Source: Phytophthora hibernalis
Lineage: Eukaryota; Oomycota; Peronosporomycetes; Peronosporales; Peronosporaceae
Direction: 5' to 3'
DNA: 64,000 nt
Assembly (NCBI GenBank): GCA_012656075.1
Contig: JAAKBF010000159.1
Span: forward strand, 558,001-622,000
Below the pieces are notes generated by a model, which saw only the letters and a list, made by a program, of their open reading frames with translations, did no database searches and was not told the origin of the DNA. Below, piece after piece: positions 12,503 to 23,169 of the stretch (positions within the stretch are counted from its first letter, which is position 1; the number at the start of each line of letters is the position of its first letter). Both the position numbers and the translations under genes were made by a program.

Positions 12503-13568
12503 ATGGTGCGCGTGTGGCTCCGTCCCTGTGCGTCTGCAGTCGCTGGTGCGTGTCTGAAGTGTCTCTTGTGCTCCTCCTTCTCTAACCGTTAGTTCTCTGA
12601 CTATTGCAGCATTGGGTCGACGCTCCAACGTCCAGTCGACGGTGCTGCGTATCCTCTGAGTGTCAACAGCCACGTGCTGGGCGCTCGCTCGCTGTCGTCC
12701 AAGGGGAAGGACGAGAAGAAGAAGAGATCAACTTTTGACAAAGTGGTGGCCGACGAGGACCCGACGGAGCTACCGGAGGAGGTCAAGTACCTGAGTCAAC
12801 AGCTGGACGAGGACCAGAAGCTCCAGTTCGCAGAGTTGGACTTTGATGAGGAGGACGAAGACGAGGAGTTGAGTCCTGCAGAGTGGGCCAGGAAGTTCGA
12901 GAGAGAAGTGGCCGAATGGGACCAGGAGGACGAGGACTACGAGGAGCCACTGGACGGAGAGGTACCCGTTGACGTGGAGGACGACCGTCTGTACGTGGAG
13001 ATGCCTGGCTACGACGCACTGTTGAGCCTCGCGGAAAGTCAGATCGGCGTGAATGAGGACGAGGACGTCGCGGACCCCTTCCAGCACGTGAACCAGGGCA
13101 TGGCGTACGTTGTACGGTGTGTTTTTAGGTTTGAAGACTTATTTTTTATGATGGTAGGATGTCCCCGAAATGCTCAATTGGATGCTGCCGGCGGACAAGA
13201 GAAAGCCGTTTAAGAAGGACAAGACCAAGCCGTGGAAGTACTTTGTGGCCGCCAACCACCAGGACGTCGTGGAGCTCGCTCTGGACGTGGAGCTGCTGCG
13301 GCTTTTCATCTCGCCCACGGGACGCATTCGTCCGCGTCGGTTCACTGGACTCACGGCCAAGCAGCAGCGCAAGCTGGCACAGGCCATCAAGGTCTCGCGT
13401 CAGCTGGCCTTGCTGCCGTACCTGTCGCGGTACCCGGAGCCCACGCCCGAGCAGTGGAAGGCCATCGACGATGAAATTATCGCCGCGGCCGAGCTGGAGG
13501 AGGACAACGACGATGGTGTGGATGACGACGACGACGAGGACTTCGATGAGGATTTCGAGTATGATTAG
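12503..13568 (+). CDS. Mitochondrial small ribosomal subunit protein bS18m
   Basis: The C-terminal exon carries a clear ribosomal S18 core: ISPTGRIRPRRFTGLTAK, then QQRKLAQAIKVSRQLALLPY. S18 binds the 30S platform, and a eukaryotic nuclear copy of this type acts in the mitoribosome. Exons inferred: about 12503-12551, about 12610-13111 and 13158-13568. The start at 12503 gives MVRVWLRPCASAVAGA, an Arg/Ala-rich presequence typical for matrix import, and the region up to SSKGKDEKK continues it. Between presequence and S18 core lies a very acidic extension of roughly 130 residues, and the C-terminus ends in an Asp/Glu tail (DDDDDEDFDEDFEYD). Both acidic additions are unusual for S18 and may be lineage-specific. 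The last intron is only about 46 bp. Confidence 0.85.
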
Positions 13569-14087
13569 AAATAGAAGAGAGAGGCGTGGCCGGCAAGAGA
13601 TGTCCTCTTTGTGCGCCGTAATCGTGATCGTCTTAAACCGAGAAACAGCAGATGCGAACATTCGGGCTCTCTCATTTACTGCTTCCGTACTGGTAGGCTT
13701 CAATGAATATCAGAACGCCATGTCGACATCAATGCGGCGGGGCGAGCAAGAACCACAAACGTTTATCGTGTCAAGTTCTTGTCAAGTGCTGTGAGGAGGA
13801 ATCAATTCCTTTATCGCAGACAAGCAATGAACGCAGCGCATGACAGACAAGAAACTTGAGGTTTACGTTTTCATTGCTTTATGGGAAGGCAGGAGCTCCA
13901 CATGCACCACATTGAAATGAAACGAGAGGCTGAGAAAGAAAAGCTAGTCCAATTACAAACCAAGAGGCCTGCTCGAGTTCTTTGTTGCTTTTTCAATTTC
14001 CGGTCTCACGTGCCGCACACTAGACGCTGCTTTCTTCCGCTGGAGGAGTTGGATCGCTTTTCCGCTCTGCATTTCGAACCGAGTAAC
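13569..14087. other. Intergenic between convergent bS18m and ATP synthase beta
   Basis: This is the 3' untranslated space of two convergent genes. A long reading frame on plus (about 13881-14948) is only the complement of ATP synthase beta coding sequence. I see no other feature. Confidence 0.4.
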
Positions 14088-15660
14088 TTATTCGTCAAGC
14101 TCGGCCGCCAGGGCAGCAGCCTTAGTCTTCACCTCCTCGATGCCGCCAACCATGTAGAAGGCAGCCTCCGGGAGGTCGTCGTAGTTACCGGCGATGATGT
14201 CCTTGAACGACGAGATCGTGTCGAGGAGCGGCACGAACTTGCCAGGCTTGCCCGTGAACACCTCAGCCACGTGAAGTGGCTGCGACATGAACTTCTGCAC
14301 CTTACGGGCGCGAGCCACGGTAAGCTTGTCGTCCTCGGAGAGCTCGTCCATGCCCAGAATGGCGATAATGTCCTGCAGACCCTTGTAGTCCTGCAGCAGC
14401 TTCTGGGTAGCACGGGCAATGTCGTAGTGCTCCTGGCCGATAATACGGGGGTCGAGCATACGCGACTTGGAGTCGAGGGGGTCCACAGCCGGGTAGATAC
14501 CCAGCTCGGAAATCTGACGAGACAGCACGGTCGTGGCGTCCAGGTGGGAGAACGTCGTGGCCGGGGCCGGGTCCGTCAAGTCATCGGCGGGCACGTAGAT
14601 GGCCTGCACCGAGGTAATAGAGCCCTTCTTGGTCGAGGTAATGCGCTCCTGCAGCGCACCCAAGTCTGTGGCCAGCGTCGGCTGGTAGCCCACAGCGGAC
14701 GGGATACGGCCCAGCAGGGCCGACACCTCCGAGCACGCCTGCGTGAAACGGAAGATGTTGTCCACGAAGAGCAGCACGTCCTGGCCCTCCACGTCACGGA
14801 AGTACTCGGCGACGGTGAGACCCGTGAGGCCCACACGGGCGCGAGCTCCAGGGGCTCGTTCATCTGGCCGTATACCAGAGCAGCCTTGGAGCCCGTGGTC
14901 GTGCCATCGTCGTTGATCTTGATCACACCGGACTCGATCATCTCGTAGTACAGGTCATTGCCCTCACGGGTGCGTTCGCCCACTCCAGCGAACACGGAGA
15001 CACCGCCGTGGTTGTTGGCCACGTTGTTAATGAGCTCCATGATGACGACCGTCTTGCCCACACCGGCACCACCGAAGAGGCCGATCTTGCCGCCCTTGGC
15101 GTATGGGGCCAGCAGGTCCACGACCTTCATGCCTGTGACCAGGATCTCGGCACCCGAACCCTGCTCCGTCAGCAGAGGAGCCGACGTGTGGATGGGCGCG
15201 TGGCGCTTGGCGTTGATGGGGCCGCGCTCGTCCACCGACTCGCCGATGACGTTCATGATACGTCCGAGCGTCTCGGGGCCTACGGGAACCTATAAGATAG
15301 ATTGCACAATAGCTATAAAAAACTTGGTCCTAGACTTGTAGGTTAACCTAGACGTACCATGATGGGGTTGCCCGTGTCGACGCACTCCTGGCCGCGCACG
15401 AGGCCGTCCGTGCCCTCCATGGCGATGGTGCGGACCGTGTTCTCTCCCAGGTGCTGAGCCACCTCCAGCACGATGCGCGTGTCGTCCTGCGTCTGGATCT
15501 CCAGAGCATTTAGAATAGGCGGCAGGTTGTCCTTGAACTGCACGTCCACGACGGCACCGATGATCTGCGTGATCTGGCCCACGGAGCCCGTGACCTTCTT
15601 GGCGTCCGTGGCCATGCTGCGCGCGCCACGCAGGGCGGAGCGACTCACACGAGACAGCAT
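14088..15660 (-). CDS. ATPB: Mitochondrial ATP synthase F1 subunit beta
   Basis: Catalytic subunit of F1Fo ATP synthase. Start at 15660 gives MLSRVSRSALRGARSMATDA, a mitochondrial presequence. One 68-bp intron (15290-15357, GTACGT...TAG) interrupts a conserved NPIM/VPVG junction. Visible landmarks: Walker A GGAGVGKT, ERTREGNDLYYEM, YGQMNEP, Walker B DVLLFVDNIFRF, SALLGRIPSAVGYQPTL, the LDATTVLSR region and the C-terminal FVPLLDTISSFKDII helix. The last residues are AALAAELDE. A frame break sits at 14851-14854: a plus-strand GGGG where a fifth G restores the universally conserved NEPPGARARVGL stretch. In so conserved a gene this is very likely a base-calling error. Length with the repair is normal for the family. 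Confidence 0.97.
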
Positions 15661-16529
15661 CTTACAAGCTTTGGTCTTTTCTAACTGCTCCCGTCTGCGG
15701 CTGAAAGCGGAAATGAACCAACGGGCGGCGCAGAGCCTCCGTCGAGTCTCGAGGGGGCGATCTGGCAGGAGCCAATGAGGACCACACACGCCTGTTCACT
15801 TGGTGTTTGTATGCCACAGAGGGACCGCCATAACAACACAATACGTTGTAGCAGGTTAACGGATGGGAGGATGTTGATTCGTCAAAATGATTGTACGCGA
15901 AATGGATTGGCTGAATAGGTCTTGCGGGTCCACGGGTCCTCGAACCAGACCCGTTAAAAAGCGTGCCTTCAACCAACTATTGCGGACGTCACTGCAATTA
16001 TCAGTGCAAGCTCACAGCTCACGTAGCAAACCCCAACGAATTGGCAATTGTACTACGTAGTATCGGCATTAGTGCAATCGAGACAAGGAAGTTGTTGATA
16101 CATGTGCAAAAAGAGCAAAAGCAGATAGAAACTTGAAAGTCAAAGGCGGCGGACGAATGAAGCGTTGCTTGCCAGAAGGGGGTCGCCCAACTCCGCGGTC
16201 AGCCAGTGAGGCCAACCTGCCTATCTACCATGTTGAGCCGGTATGGGTTGCCGGCCGTGATGCATAGTAGACCCTTTCCTCCTTTGGTCGCTCCTCGTTC
16301 CGTCTCCCTCCGCAATTGGGTGTTGTGTTGTGGTGTGTCTGGTTACTATTGGAGTAGTTGGCGGCGGCAGTTGCAGCGACGAGTTTCGATTGCATCGATC
16401 ACATCGGTCCTTGCGCCTGCAAGCGGTGTTCTAAGGCTGCCCACTTGATATGGCGCTGCTCCGTCGTCTGCTGCGCTCTGCAGACAAGGAAAAAGCAAAT
16501 GTCAGTCATGGTGCACATCGACGCGTTTG
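15661..16529. other. Intergenic between ATP synthase beta and B56 copy 2
   Basis: This holds the ATP synthase beta promoter/leader on the right-hand side of the gene (15661 upwards) and the 3' region of B56 copy 2. No conserved reading frame or RNA gene is seen. Confidence 0.35.
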
Positions 16530-18234
16530 TTAAACCAGCCAGGCCTGTGCAAGAGCTGGGCTTGCATGCTGCCCACCTTCCTCGCGCTCCTCGAACTGCG
16601 CAGAGCACTGGTCGAAAAGCTGCGAGTCCATTTCCATAAACAGCTTCAGCACGTTGTACGTTAGCGTCTGCACGGTACTGTGCCAGTGGTTCTCGCAGTT
16701 GCGGTAGAGCGGGCCGAAGATAAGCGGCAGGATTTCAGCCCGCCGTGCGCTCACTAGCCGGACCAGTGCCTCGTTATTCCATAAATATAAGGCGCGCTGA
16801 GAGACTTGGAAGTGGCTGCTACACACTGCTAGCGATATCCGAAGGAACAGCGGCCGCATCACCGCCGCGAACTGCTCTATCTGGATCATCTCGATGATCT
16901 CCTCGAGCTCGTTCAGAAACAAGATCTGAGGCAAGCAAACAACACACGCACCCGAACAATGTGAATGAGTCTCAGGCCCTACGGAGATTCTACAAGCAAC
17001 TAGCAGAGAGAAGTAAGGAGGTAGATGGTAGGTCGATGGTACCTCTTTGGCACTTGCAGTCACCGGCCAGTATTTCAGCAGCCCCATGATAATCGGCTCC
17101 GCAGTTTGCGGGTCCTTCTCCACGAACTGCGTCGTGCAGTAAGCCAGCTGCTGATGGAACATCGCCAGGTTTCCTGCCTGCTCATCAAAAGTCACGAGAC
17201 CCCGTCACCACAGCTCGTTAGCTCTCTGCAACAAATCACGCTCAAGCCAAATATTCGTCGATAGTCAAAACGCACCGTGTGAAGCGGGATCAACGCACGC
17301 TCCAGGAAGTTCTGGTGCTCTGGTTTGAGCGGAAGCGCGAATCCGTTGATAATACTGAATTGACGCATGCAAGCAAGGCACCAAGGAATCAGGCCACCAC
17401 AATATAACAACACGAGCAAACCCTCGCTGTCAACAACCGTACCTTCCTAGGATTTCTAGCAGCTCGCCCACACCCTGCAGCGATCCCGTCTCGTACACGA
17501 ACGTGTAGAACATATCGTTGATCGATCGGCGGATGAACGAGCGCAGCGCCATCGACTTGCCGTAAATGCGGTGCAGAATCGTCTGTACACAACAACCGTA
17601 GCAGTCAGCAGCTATTAGCTCTGCAGCCCCCAGCCCATCCATTTACCTTCAGGTAGTCCCTCTCTCGGGGTCCTCCGAGTCAAACAAGTTGAGCAGCTTG
17701 ATCATGAACTTCTTGCTGAAATATTCCTTGGCCGTCCTCGAGTCCACCTCTTTCGACAGCACGAACCGGAGCAGGATCTCGTACACCAACTGCATGTGAG
17801 GCCACGACGGCTCCAGCATGGGCTCGTCGTCCTCAGGTGCCGCTACAAAGGCGACAAACTATCAGTTCACAGAGGGGCAGACCAGACAAGACTCGACGTC
17901 GCTTCGGCACCTTCCACGTTGCCGCTGGCGTTGATCATCGACGCGTTGGAGCCGCGCCCCAAGTGGCGAAAGATGTTGCAGCCCACGCTCTCGAGCAGGT
18001 CGGCCACCACCGACGGGTCCCACGCCACTTTCCCCGCCGAAATGTACTCGACGATCTGCAGCAACGCGTTGCGCTTGGCCTCCTTCTCGCGCACCTGCTT
18101 GCGCATGTCCGAGAAGTCGTAGAGCGCCGCGCAGAGCTTGAGCTTCTGGCGAAAAAGCCGCATGCGCTCGCTCAGGGGCACGTCCTCCAGCGCCGGCAGC
18201 TCCCCAGCTTCATCGCCCCGTTGGCGGACGTCAT
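16530..18234 (-). CDS. Protein phosphatase 2A B56-type regulatory subunit (copy 2)
   Basis: Second B56 subunit, more divergent than copy 1. Six exons: 17911-18234, 17647-17842, 17443-17582, 17276-17354, 17043-17177 and 16530-16925. B56 blocks: RLFRQKLKLC, EPSWPHMQLVYEILLRF, TILHRIYGKSMALRSFIRR, FVYETGSLQGVGELLEIL, INGFALPLKPEH, FHQQLAYCTTQF, FLNELEEIIEM, HFQVSQRALYLWNNEA and NVLKLFMEMDSQLFD. Copy 1 has larger, fused exons, so introns differ between the paralogues. Two frame breaks, at 18202-18205 (CCCC on plus) and 17667-17670 (GGGG on plus), are repaired by one added base; the second restores the DPRERDYLK motif that is intact in copy 1. The two copies are convergent and bracket bS18m and ATP synthase beta. 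Confidence 0.9.
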
Positions 18235-19270
18235 GACCCAAGATCGGCTCGCTCGTTCTCCCCCGCGGACCGGCTTTCGATTGCCCTAACTGTGATTTTT
18301 CACTTGGGAAATTTTGGAAACAATTATTACGGGGGAAAGGTAAAGTACAGGTTGTACCGGTATTACCGGTAAATGTTCTGCTTCAAGGCCCGGAGCTCTT
18401 CAAGATTGGGAGGTGTTTGGCGTTGGACGCAATGCTTACCACAAGTGCGCTGAACGACGTCGCGAAGCAAAGTTTTGCTGCTCATGGAGATGAAGTCTTC
18501 ATGAAGACGCTAAAGGTGGCGCCGTCACCATGCGATCGACGGCGGCCTATCCATCGGAGATGAAGAGGAGTGCTGTCTCAAAGGATACGGCGTCTTCAAC
18601 CGCTGCGGCGCTGTTGGAATGCAAATAAATACCAATACGGCTGGGCAACAAGTTGCTACGAGTGAATGGCGGTATCGGACACCGTTGCAGGTGGGCTCTT
18701 CAGACTGAAGTTCAGTTGTGCCAGCACGGAGAGCCGGCTCAAGCGCAGCGGTCAATTGCCGCGGCTGGACCTCTGGACTCCACTGGAGATGAGTGGCCAT
18801 CTCATCGCAGCCCTCACATGTCGAATAACGGGGTCACCATGCAATGCTGGACATCCGCTGACGAGCGGGTTGGGCCAACGTTGTCTGACCAACCAGTGAC
18901 ATACTGCGCAGCACAAATGATCTGGACGTCAGAGCTGTTTGTCAACTGGTTGAGGTGTCAGGGTTTCTCTTTAGGGTATTAATAGCTGGCGCACGTCGTC
19001 GCACAAGCAACTGCGGGCTCGACCGCATGGCGGTGGTAATAATTGACGTCGGACCAGTTGGCGAGTCTGCGTTCTCCCTAGAGAAGCAATGGAAGTACGC
19101 TGTTGCAGCCTCCCTGCCAAAGTAAAAACCTTCACGGCCGCGACCCCGCAATACGTGTACATGTATTAATAATACTGTACAGTACATGTAGTAGTAGTAA
19201 TGGTGTCTATTTAACTTTAGCTAATAGATCCCTAGAATTTTTCTAGCCACATTACTATGTGTGGCGTCTG
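18235..19270. other. Intergenic, repeat-edge sequence
   Basis: No supported gene. The stretch contains short palindromic words: ACCGGTA near 18355-18370 and two TACATGTA near 19157 and 19184. The second lies within CTGTACAGTACATGTA, which recurs near 22984 on the far side of Crypton-like copy 1. Short open frames near 18525-18980 have no protein-like composition. Confidence 0.35.
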
Positions 19271-20116
19271 TTATTTTGTTCCTTTCTTTTGCGAGTACTG
19301 GCATCCTGCTGCCTTGATGTCGATGTACTCGAAACAGTCCAGCATTTGACGCATGTACATGCCCTGTAACTTTGTCTCTGGTCGTTTGAAGTCTCTAAGA
19401 GCTGATGCTCGTAGTTGCCGCAATACCAATTTCCAGATTTCGAGTTTGCTCCCTTCCGTGGTAAGTTCTTTCTCCCTGAAAACGACGTTGTTGCGCTGCA
19501 TCCAAAGTGCCGCAGTCGCGATGCTACAGTATGCCCACCAAATTCGGCCTGCTGCTTCGGTATGCATCCTGTTGAACTCACCATAGAGTTCGATGCTGTG
19601 GTCACGCATCCTGGGACTGACTTGGGGTGATTTCCGTGCAGCAATGGAGTGCTGGTACTTGTGGAGCTCGGCTTGACTCGCGGATACTCCTGTCCAATGG
19701 GTGATCAACTGTGTCCATACTGGCCTGGCCTGAGGGCACTCCCAAAAGAGATGGTCTAGTGTTTCTTTTGCCGTACTGCAGCTGGAGGATAGACGGCAGT
19801 GAGATCCGTGACTGTGTCCACTGTGGTACAAATTGAGCTGTCCCAATGCAACTCTGTACGCCGTCCAGATTTGGAAGTCCGTAATTGTTCCTTTTCCAGA
19901 CCATAGTTCGCTTGGAGTTTGATCTTGTGTTGCTCTCACCCAGTCTGATGACTCACGTTTCGCATTGAGTCGTCTCACAAGTGGTTTGAGTTTACTGCTA
20001 TTGTCTTGTCGATATCTCCGAAACGGCTGCTTTTGAGCGATCTCAGCACTTGTCTGTTTTCGATTTTGTCGTCTACCGTACCGCCCATGGGAAGCCGTGC
20101 AGAAGTGGTGAGGCTG
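19271..20116 (-). mobile_element. LINE (non-LTR retrotransposon) 3' fragment
   Basis: A minus-strand open frame encodes the C-terminal part of a LINE reverse-transcriptase polyprotein. The zinc-finger region of the zf-RVT type is visible: Cys-rich start near CRLSSSCSTAKETLDHLFW, then ECPQARPVW. A tryptophan-rich tail follows (RIWWAYCSIATAALWMQRNN). The reverse transcriptase core and endonuclease are absent: the frame enters directly from the Crypton-like element at 20116. The LINE is therefore 5'-truncated, or was split by that insertion without the other half surviving on the right flank. It is a dead relic. Confidence 0.65.
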
Positions 20117-20478
20117 CCATATCGTCACGTCTCCGACCGTCAGTGCAACTCCGACCAGCATCCGACGCATCGCAAATTTTTATATCACACCAGATTGTGG
20201 AGGTTTCGTAAAAATACATCCTCTCAAATGATTGGCTCCTTGATAGGTGGTATACGTAATTACGCCTCGTAAATGAATGGCGCACGTACAATTTTGCTGC
20301 GCCATTTTGCCCTGTGAGCTCAGTGCTCGATTGACCACCCGGCGCGGTGAATTGAGGGGGTGTACCGAGCATCGGTCACCTTAGAGGGTTTGTCGCGGCC
20401 ACGAAGAACTGTGAATCACCGTTAATTCCCCGTCGAGCACTCCAGACGAGTACCCCTGCGAGGTTGTTGTCTAACCCC

Positions 20479-20543
20479 ACCGATGTAGCTCAATGGAAGA
20501 GCTCCCGCAAGGGAAGAAGGTGGTTCAATTCCGCCCATCGGTA
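20479..20543 (+). ncRNA. tRNA-like element lacking an anticodon arm (copy 1)
   Basis: The 65-nt fold is read directly. The acceptor ACCGATG pairs perfectly with CATCGGT (7 bp). The D arm is GCTC/GAGC with loop AATGGAA. The T arm is GGTGG/CCGCC with loop TTCAATT, followed by discriminator A. The Pol III A box (TAGCTCAATGG) and B box (GGTTCAATTCC) are canonical, and TTTT follows within a few bases. Instead of a 17-nt anticodon arm there is a 12-nt hairpin, TCCC-GCAA-GGGA, with a GNRA tetraloop, so it cannot decode. It is antisense to, and 3' of, the recombinase frame, and an identical copy is at 46716-46780. Transcription is inferred, not shown. Confidence 0.7.
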
Positions 20544-20629
20544 AATTTTCTATGCTCGAATGACTGCTGCAGACCTGACATCAACGGAAGCACCGACTAC
20601 AAGGACGTGGGAAAGAAGATCGTGTTGCG

Positions 20630-22717
20630 TTACGGGAGCAGCTTGAGTGTGCCTTGGTGATGTATAGGTGCAGGGTCAACAACTCTATCGATGGCGAGAC
20701 GCTGGCGATAGGCGTTGATGAGGTCGTTGAGGCTTCCCTCGCGATGCAGCTGCCGAAGCGCCTTGAGTACAGCGTTGGATCCCTTTGACGGTACGCCTCG
20801 CGCGCCAAGATACGCAGTGACTTTGCTTGACGCTAACTCTCCGAGCTGACGGACATTATCCTTGTAGCTGGGCGATGACTCGTCGAGCGTGTATCCGTCT
20901 TCGATGAAGAGCTTCATGAAGGCCACAAGCTGCTTGGCATCTGATTTCTTGTGCTCGTCCGTGATTAGCCATCCGCGCGGAACGGCAGTGTACCACGCGA
21001 ACCAGGTGTATCGTCTTTGAGCGGCGTCGGCGCTTCACCGGTACGATTTCATCTTCATCTCTTGGTCGCTTGGCTTGATCTACATGTGCTGATGATTTCG
21101 CTTCAGTATTGGTATTTGCAGCTTCTAGGGAGTTGACTCGAGCCTCGAGGCTACGGTTGACCTCGATTAACCTTTCAATCAAGGCAGTCTGATGTTCGAA
21201 CGCAACTTTGGCATTCACGTTTCCTTCCATCAGGTCTTCTGCGGTGGTGTTGGCTTGAGCTTTTGATCTCGTGAGTTGCTATGACCAAGAAAGCAGACTC
21301 GTCATCGTCAAACCAGAGGCTTCAACGCATCGCTGGATCGTCTTCATTGCAGGCGCCTGCGCGTTGGTCTTCATCAACGACGGGTAGTGGAGGAAGATAG
21401 TTGCTGTCAGCACATCTCTTACAGCAGCGCAGACATTGAAGGCCTTATTACCCAGCGCATGACTCGAATTGAAGAGCTTGCGGCTAACCTCTCTAATATC
21501 CTCTTGTGTAGTCGAGTCGAAGACTTCCAGTGACGGAAGAACACAGGTTGCTTTGGCGCCATCCCGCTCAGCACCTTGGCTACTTGATGGTCTTCTTTCG
21601 GAGTATTGAAGACGTACGCGAAGGCTTTGTTGGTCGTGGTCAAGTTCCAGGCTCCGCGATCGAATATCCACTGCGCCGTCAGCTCTGAGCTTGCGTTCGC
21701 ATGCTCCGCGCCGCCACGTCGAAACGAATGAGAGGTCAGTGGCTCTTCGACTCCAGCTGGACCAGCAACACGATCGAGCAAGCGGTTGACAAGAGCGTGG
21801 ACTCCGACTGTCGGTGTCGTGTGAACAATCATGCTTCTCTTCGACGTCTGAGAAGAATCTAGGGCGCCGATGTCTTAAAGCAGATCCAGCCATGGGATCG
21901 AGTCGGTCAGCTCAACAGGGACGTCCTTCGACTGCACTGGCAAGTGATTGATCAGCGCTGCGCACGGCGACTCCTGCATGATCAAGGCCAGAGCGAGCGC
22001 CAGCAGCGGGCAAGTCATGAAGTCTTCGTCGGGAAAGAGCGACAGTGTCTGCTCGTCTGACGTCTTCACGCGGATGAATCGGATGAAGAACACTCCACCA
22101 GCACCGATGGTGAGCTGCTGCTTCCGGACGAAGGTCAGGTCCGAAGCGCGCCCAAAGAGATACCACGATAGGCATAGCAGTGCTGAATCTTGGTAGTCTG
22201 ACGCACAGCCGGCCGTTGAATACAGATAACTTGTCATCTTCTTGAGATCATCCTCCGTGCATGCAACCGCTTTCTTGACAAAGCCATCACTCTCGCGTTT
22301 GATGCAGTGCTTTTCAAGGGTATGCCCCAAGCCTAGCAGCTGGCGGGCCACAGCTCCACCTTGAACAGGGTACTCGTCGAGGAGCCAGCACTTCGCTTGG
22401 CGGAAATATTGATCGACGGAGTGGCACGACAAGTGCAGCCCCTTTGCTCCTGCATGGAATGCTAGGTACACACCGAACTTGTCCATCAGCGTCACTAGGA
22501 TGCCACCCGCGCGGCTTGGGTCGACAACGATCAACGCCTTGATATGCTCCATGCTCGTGCCCTCGGCGGAGAGGAAGCGATTGAACGCCTTTATGGCCGT
22601 CGCGCGCGCTTGGTGTTGGCGGGCTTCAAATCGTTTAGGTTCATTACTCTTGGTCGGAGAGGCGGCAAATATGCGAGTGATACATGGCGCACCTCTCGCT
22701 TGTAGCACGATACACAT
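20630..22717 (-). pseudogene. Crypton-type tyrosine recombinase, frame-disrupted (copy 1)
   Basis: The reading begins at 22717. The first frame (21875-22717) holds the N-terminal helical domain and a catalytic Arg context (YLFGRASDLTFV). The next (about 21419-21832) has the H-x-x-R box (LTSHSFRRGGAEHA) and a candidate nucleophile Tyr in NKAFAYVFNTP. A probable intron near 21830-21900 joins these two. The C-terminal part has a predicted coiled coil (EHQTALIERLIEVNRSLEAR), a basic cluster KRRRRSK and a conserved domain of unknown role ending near 20630. An 11-bp deletion relative to copy 2 near 21008, and a one-base indel near 21545, break the frame. Such recombinases cut and rejoin DNA through a Tyr-phosphate link. 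This copy is probably inactive, unless the indels are base-calling errors. Confidence 0.7.
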
Positions 22718-22746
22718 ATCTGGGCGTCAGCTCCGACCAGATATGT
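22714..22746. repeat. 10-bp inverted repeat over the recombinase start codon
   Basis: ACATATCTGG and its perfect complement CCAGATATGT are separated by 13 bp, and the left arm contains the minus-strand ATG at 22717. The same repeat is present in copy 2. A second, shorter pair, TCGGAA/TTCCGA, follows directly. It could be a recombinase or repressor binding site; the function is inferred. Confidence 0.6.
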
Positions 22747-22817
22747 CGGAATCGCTCAGCTTCCGACTGCAACGTAAAATCGTATTTTTATTAGATAAAA
22801 TAAAATCGTTGACGTGA

Positions 22818-22866
22818 TTCGATTCGCCAAAAACCATAGAGATGGTTTTTATTGGCCAAAATCGAA
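22818..22866. repeat. Imperfect hairpin near the right end of the Crypton-like element
   Basis: Outer arms TTCGATT/AATCGAA and inner arms CCAAAAACCAT/ATGGTTTTT...GG enclose a short AGAG loop. The hairpin lies between the recombinase start and the element's right end. Copy 2 keeps the inner arms but has one substitution in the outer arm. Confidence 0.5.
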
Positions 22867-23169
22867 TTAAAGACCAATCTCATTGGCTAATATGTACCAT
22901 ACAAAGATGAAGTTTGGTCGGAGAGACATTGTTATTCATCCATAACTAGTCCGTCTGTGCTGCTATATTGGCGCATCAAATCGCTGTACAGTACATGTAA
23001 TAACGGGACCATCAGCTGGATTACCGGTACATGTATCGTCGAGAGCCGAACATGCATCTTCTTGGTTCGGTGTGGTTGCCTCAAATCCTAATCGAGTATC
23101 ACTGTACTGTACCTGGTGTCGACACTCCTCATTCCCGAATCTGCCGGCTAGCGGCCACATTCACTCTCG

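Larger units (their letters stand above)
20117..22944 (-). mobile_element. Crypton-like tyrosine-recombinase element, copy 1
   Basis: Boundaries come from comparing this stretch with the near-identical copy at 46353-49180. Similarity starts abruptly at CCATATCGTC and ends at TTCATCCATA on both, giving about 2.83 kb each. Both ends show CCATA as a direct repeat, with no long terminal inverted repeats. The coding strand is minus. This organisation (a single tyrosine recombinase gene, no TIRs, a short direct repeat at the crossover) is that of Cryptons. The left end abuts a LINE fragment. Internal features: recombinase frames, a tRNA-like fold at 20479-20543, an inverted repeat at the recombinase start and a hairpin near the right end. 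Confidence 0.75.

Noticed and set aside
13881..14948. 355-codon plus-strand frame
   Set aside because: It is the complement of ATP synthase beta coding sequence. GC-rich codons make antisense frames stay open.
18525..18982. Several open frames of 75-110 codons
   Set aside because: No protein-like composition, overlapping on both strands, and next to repeat edges.
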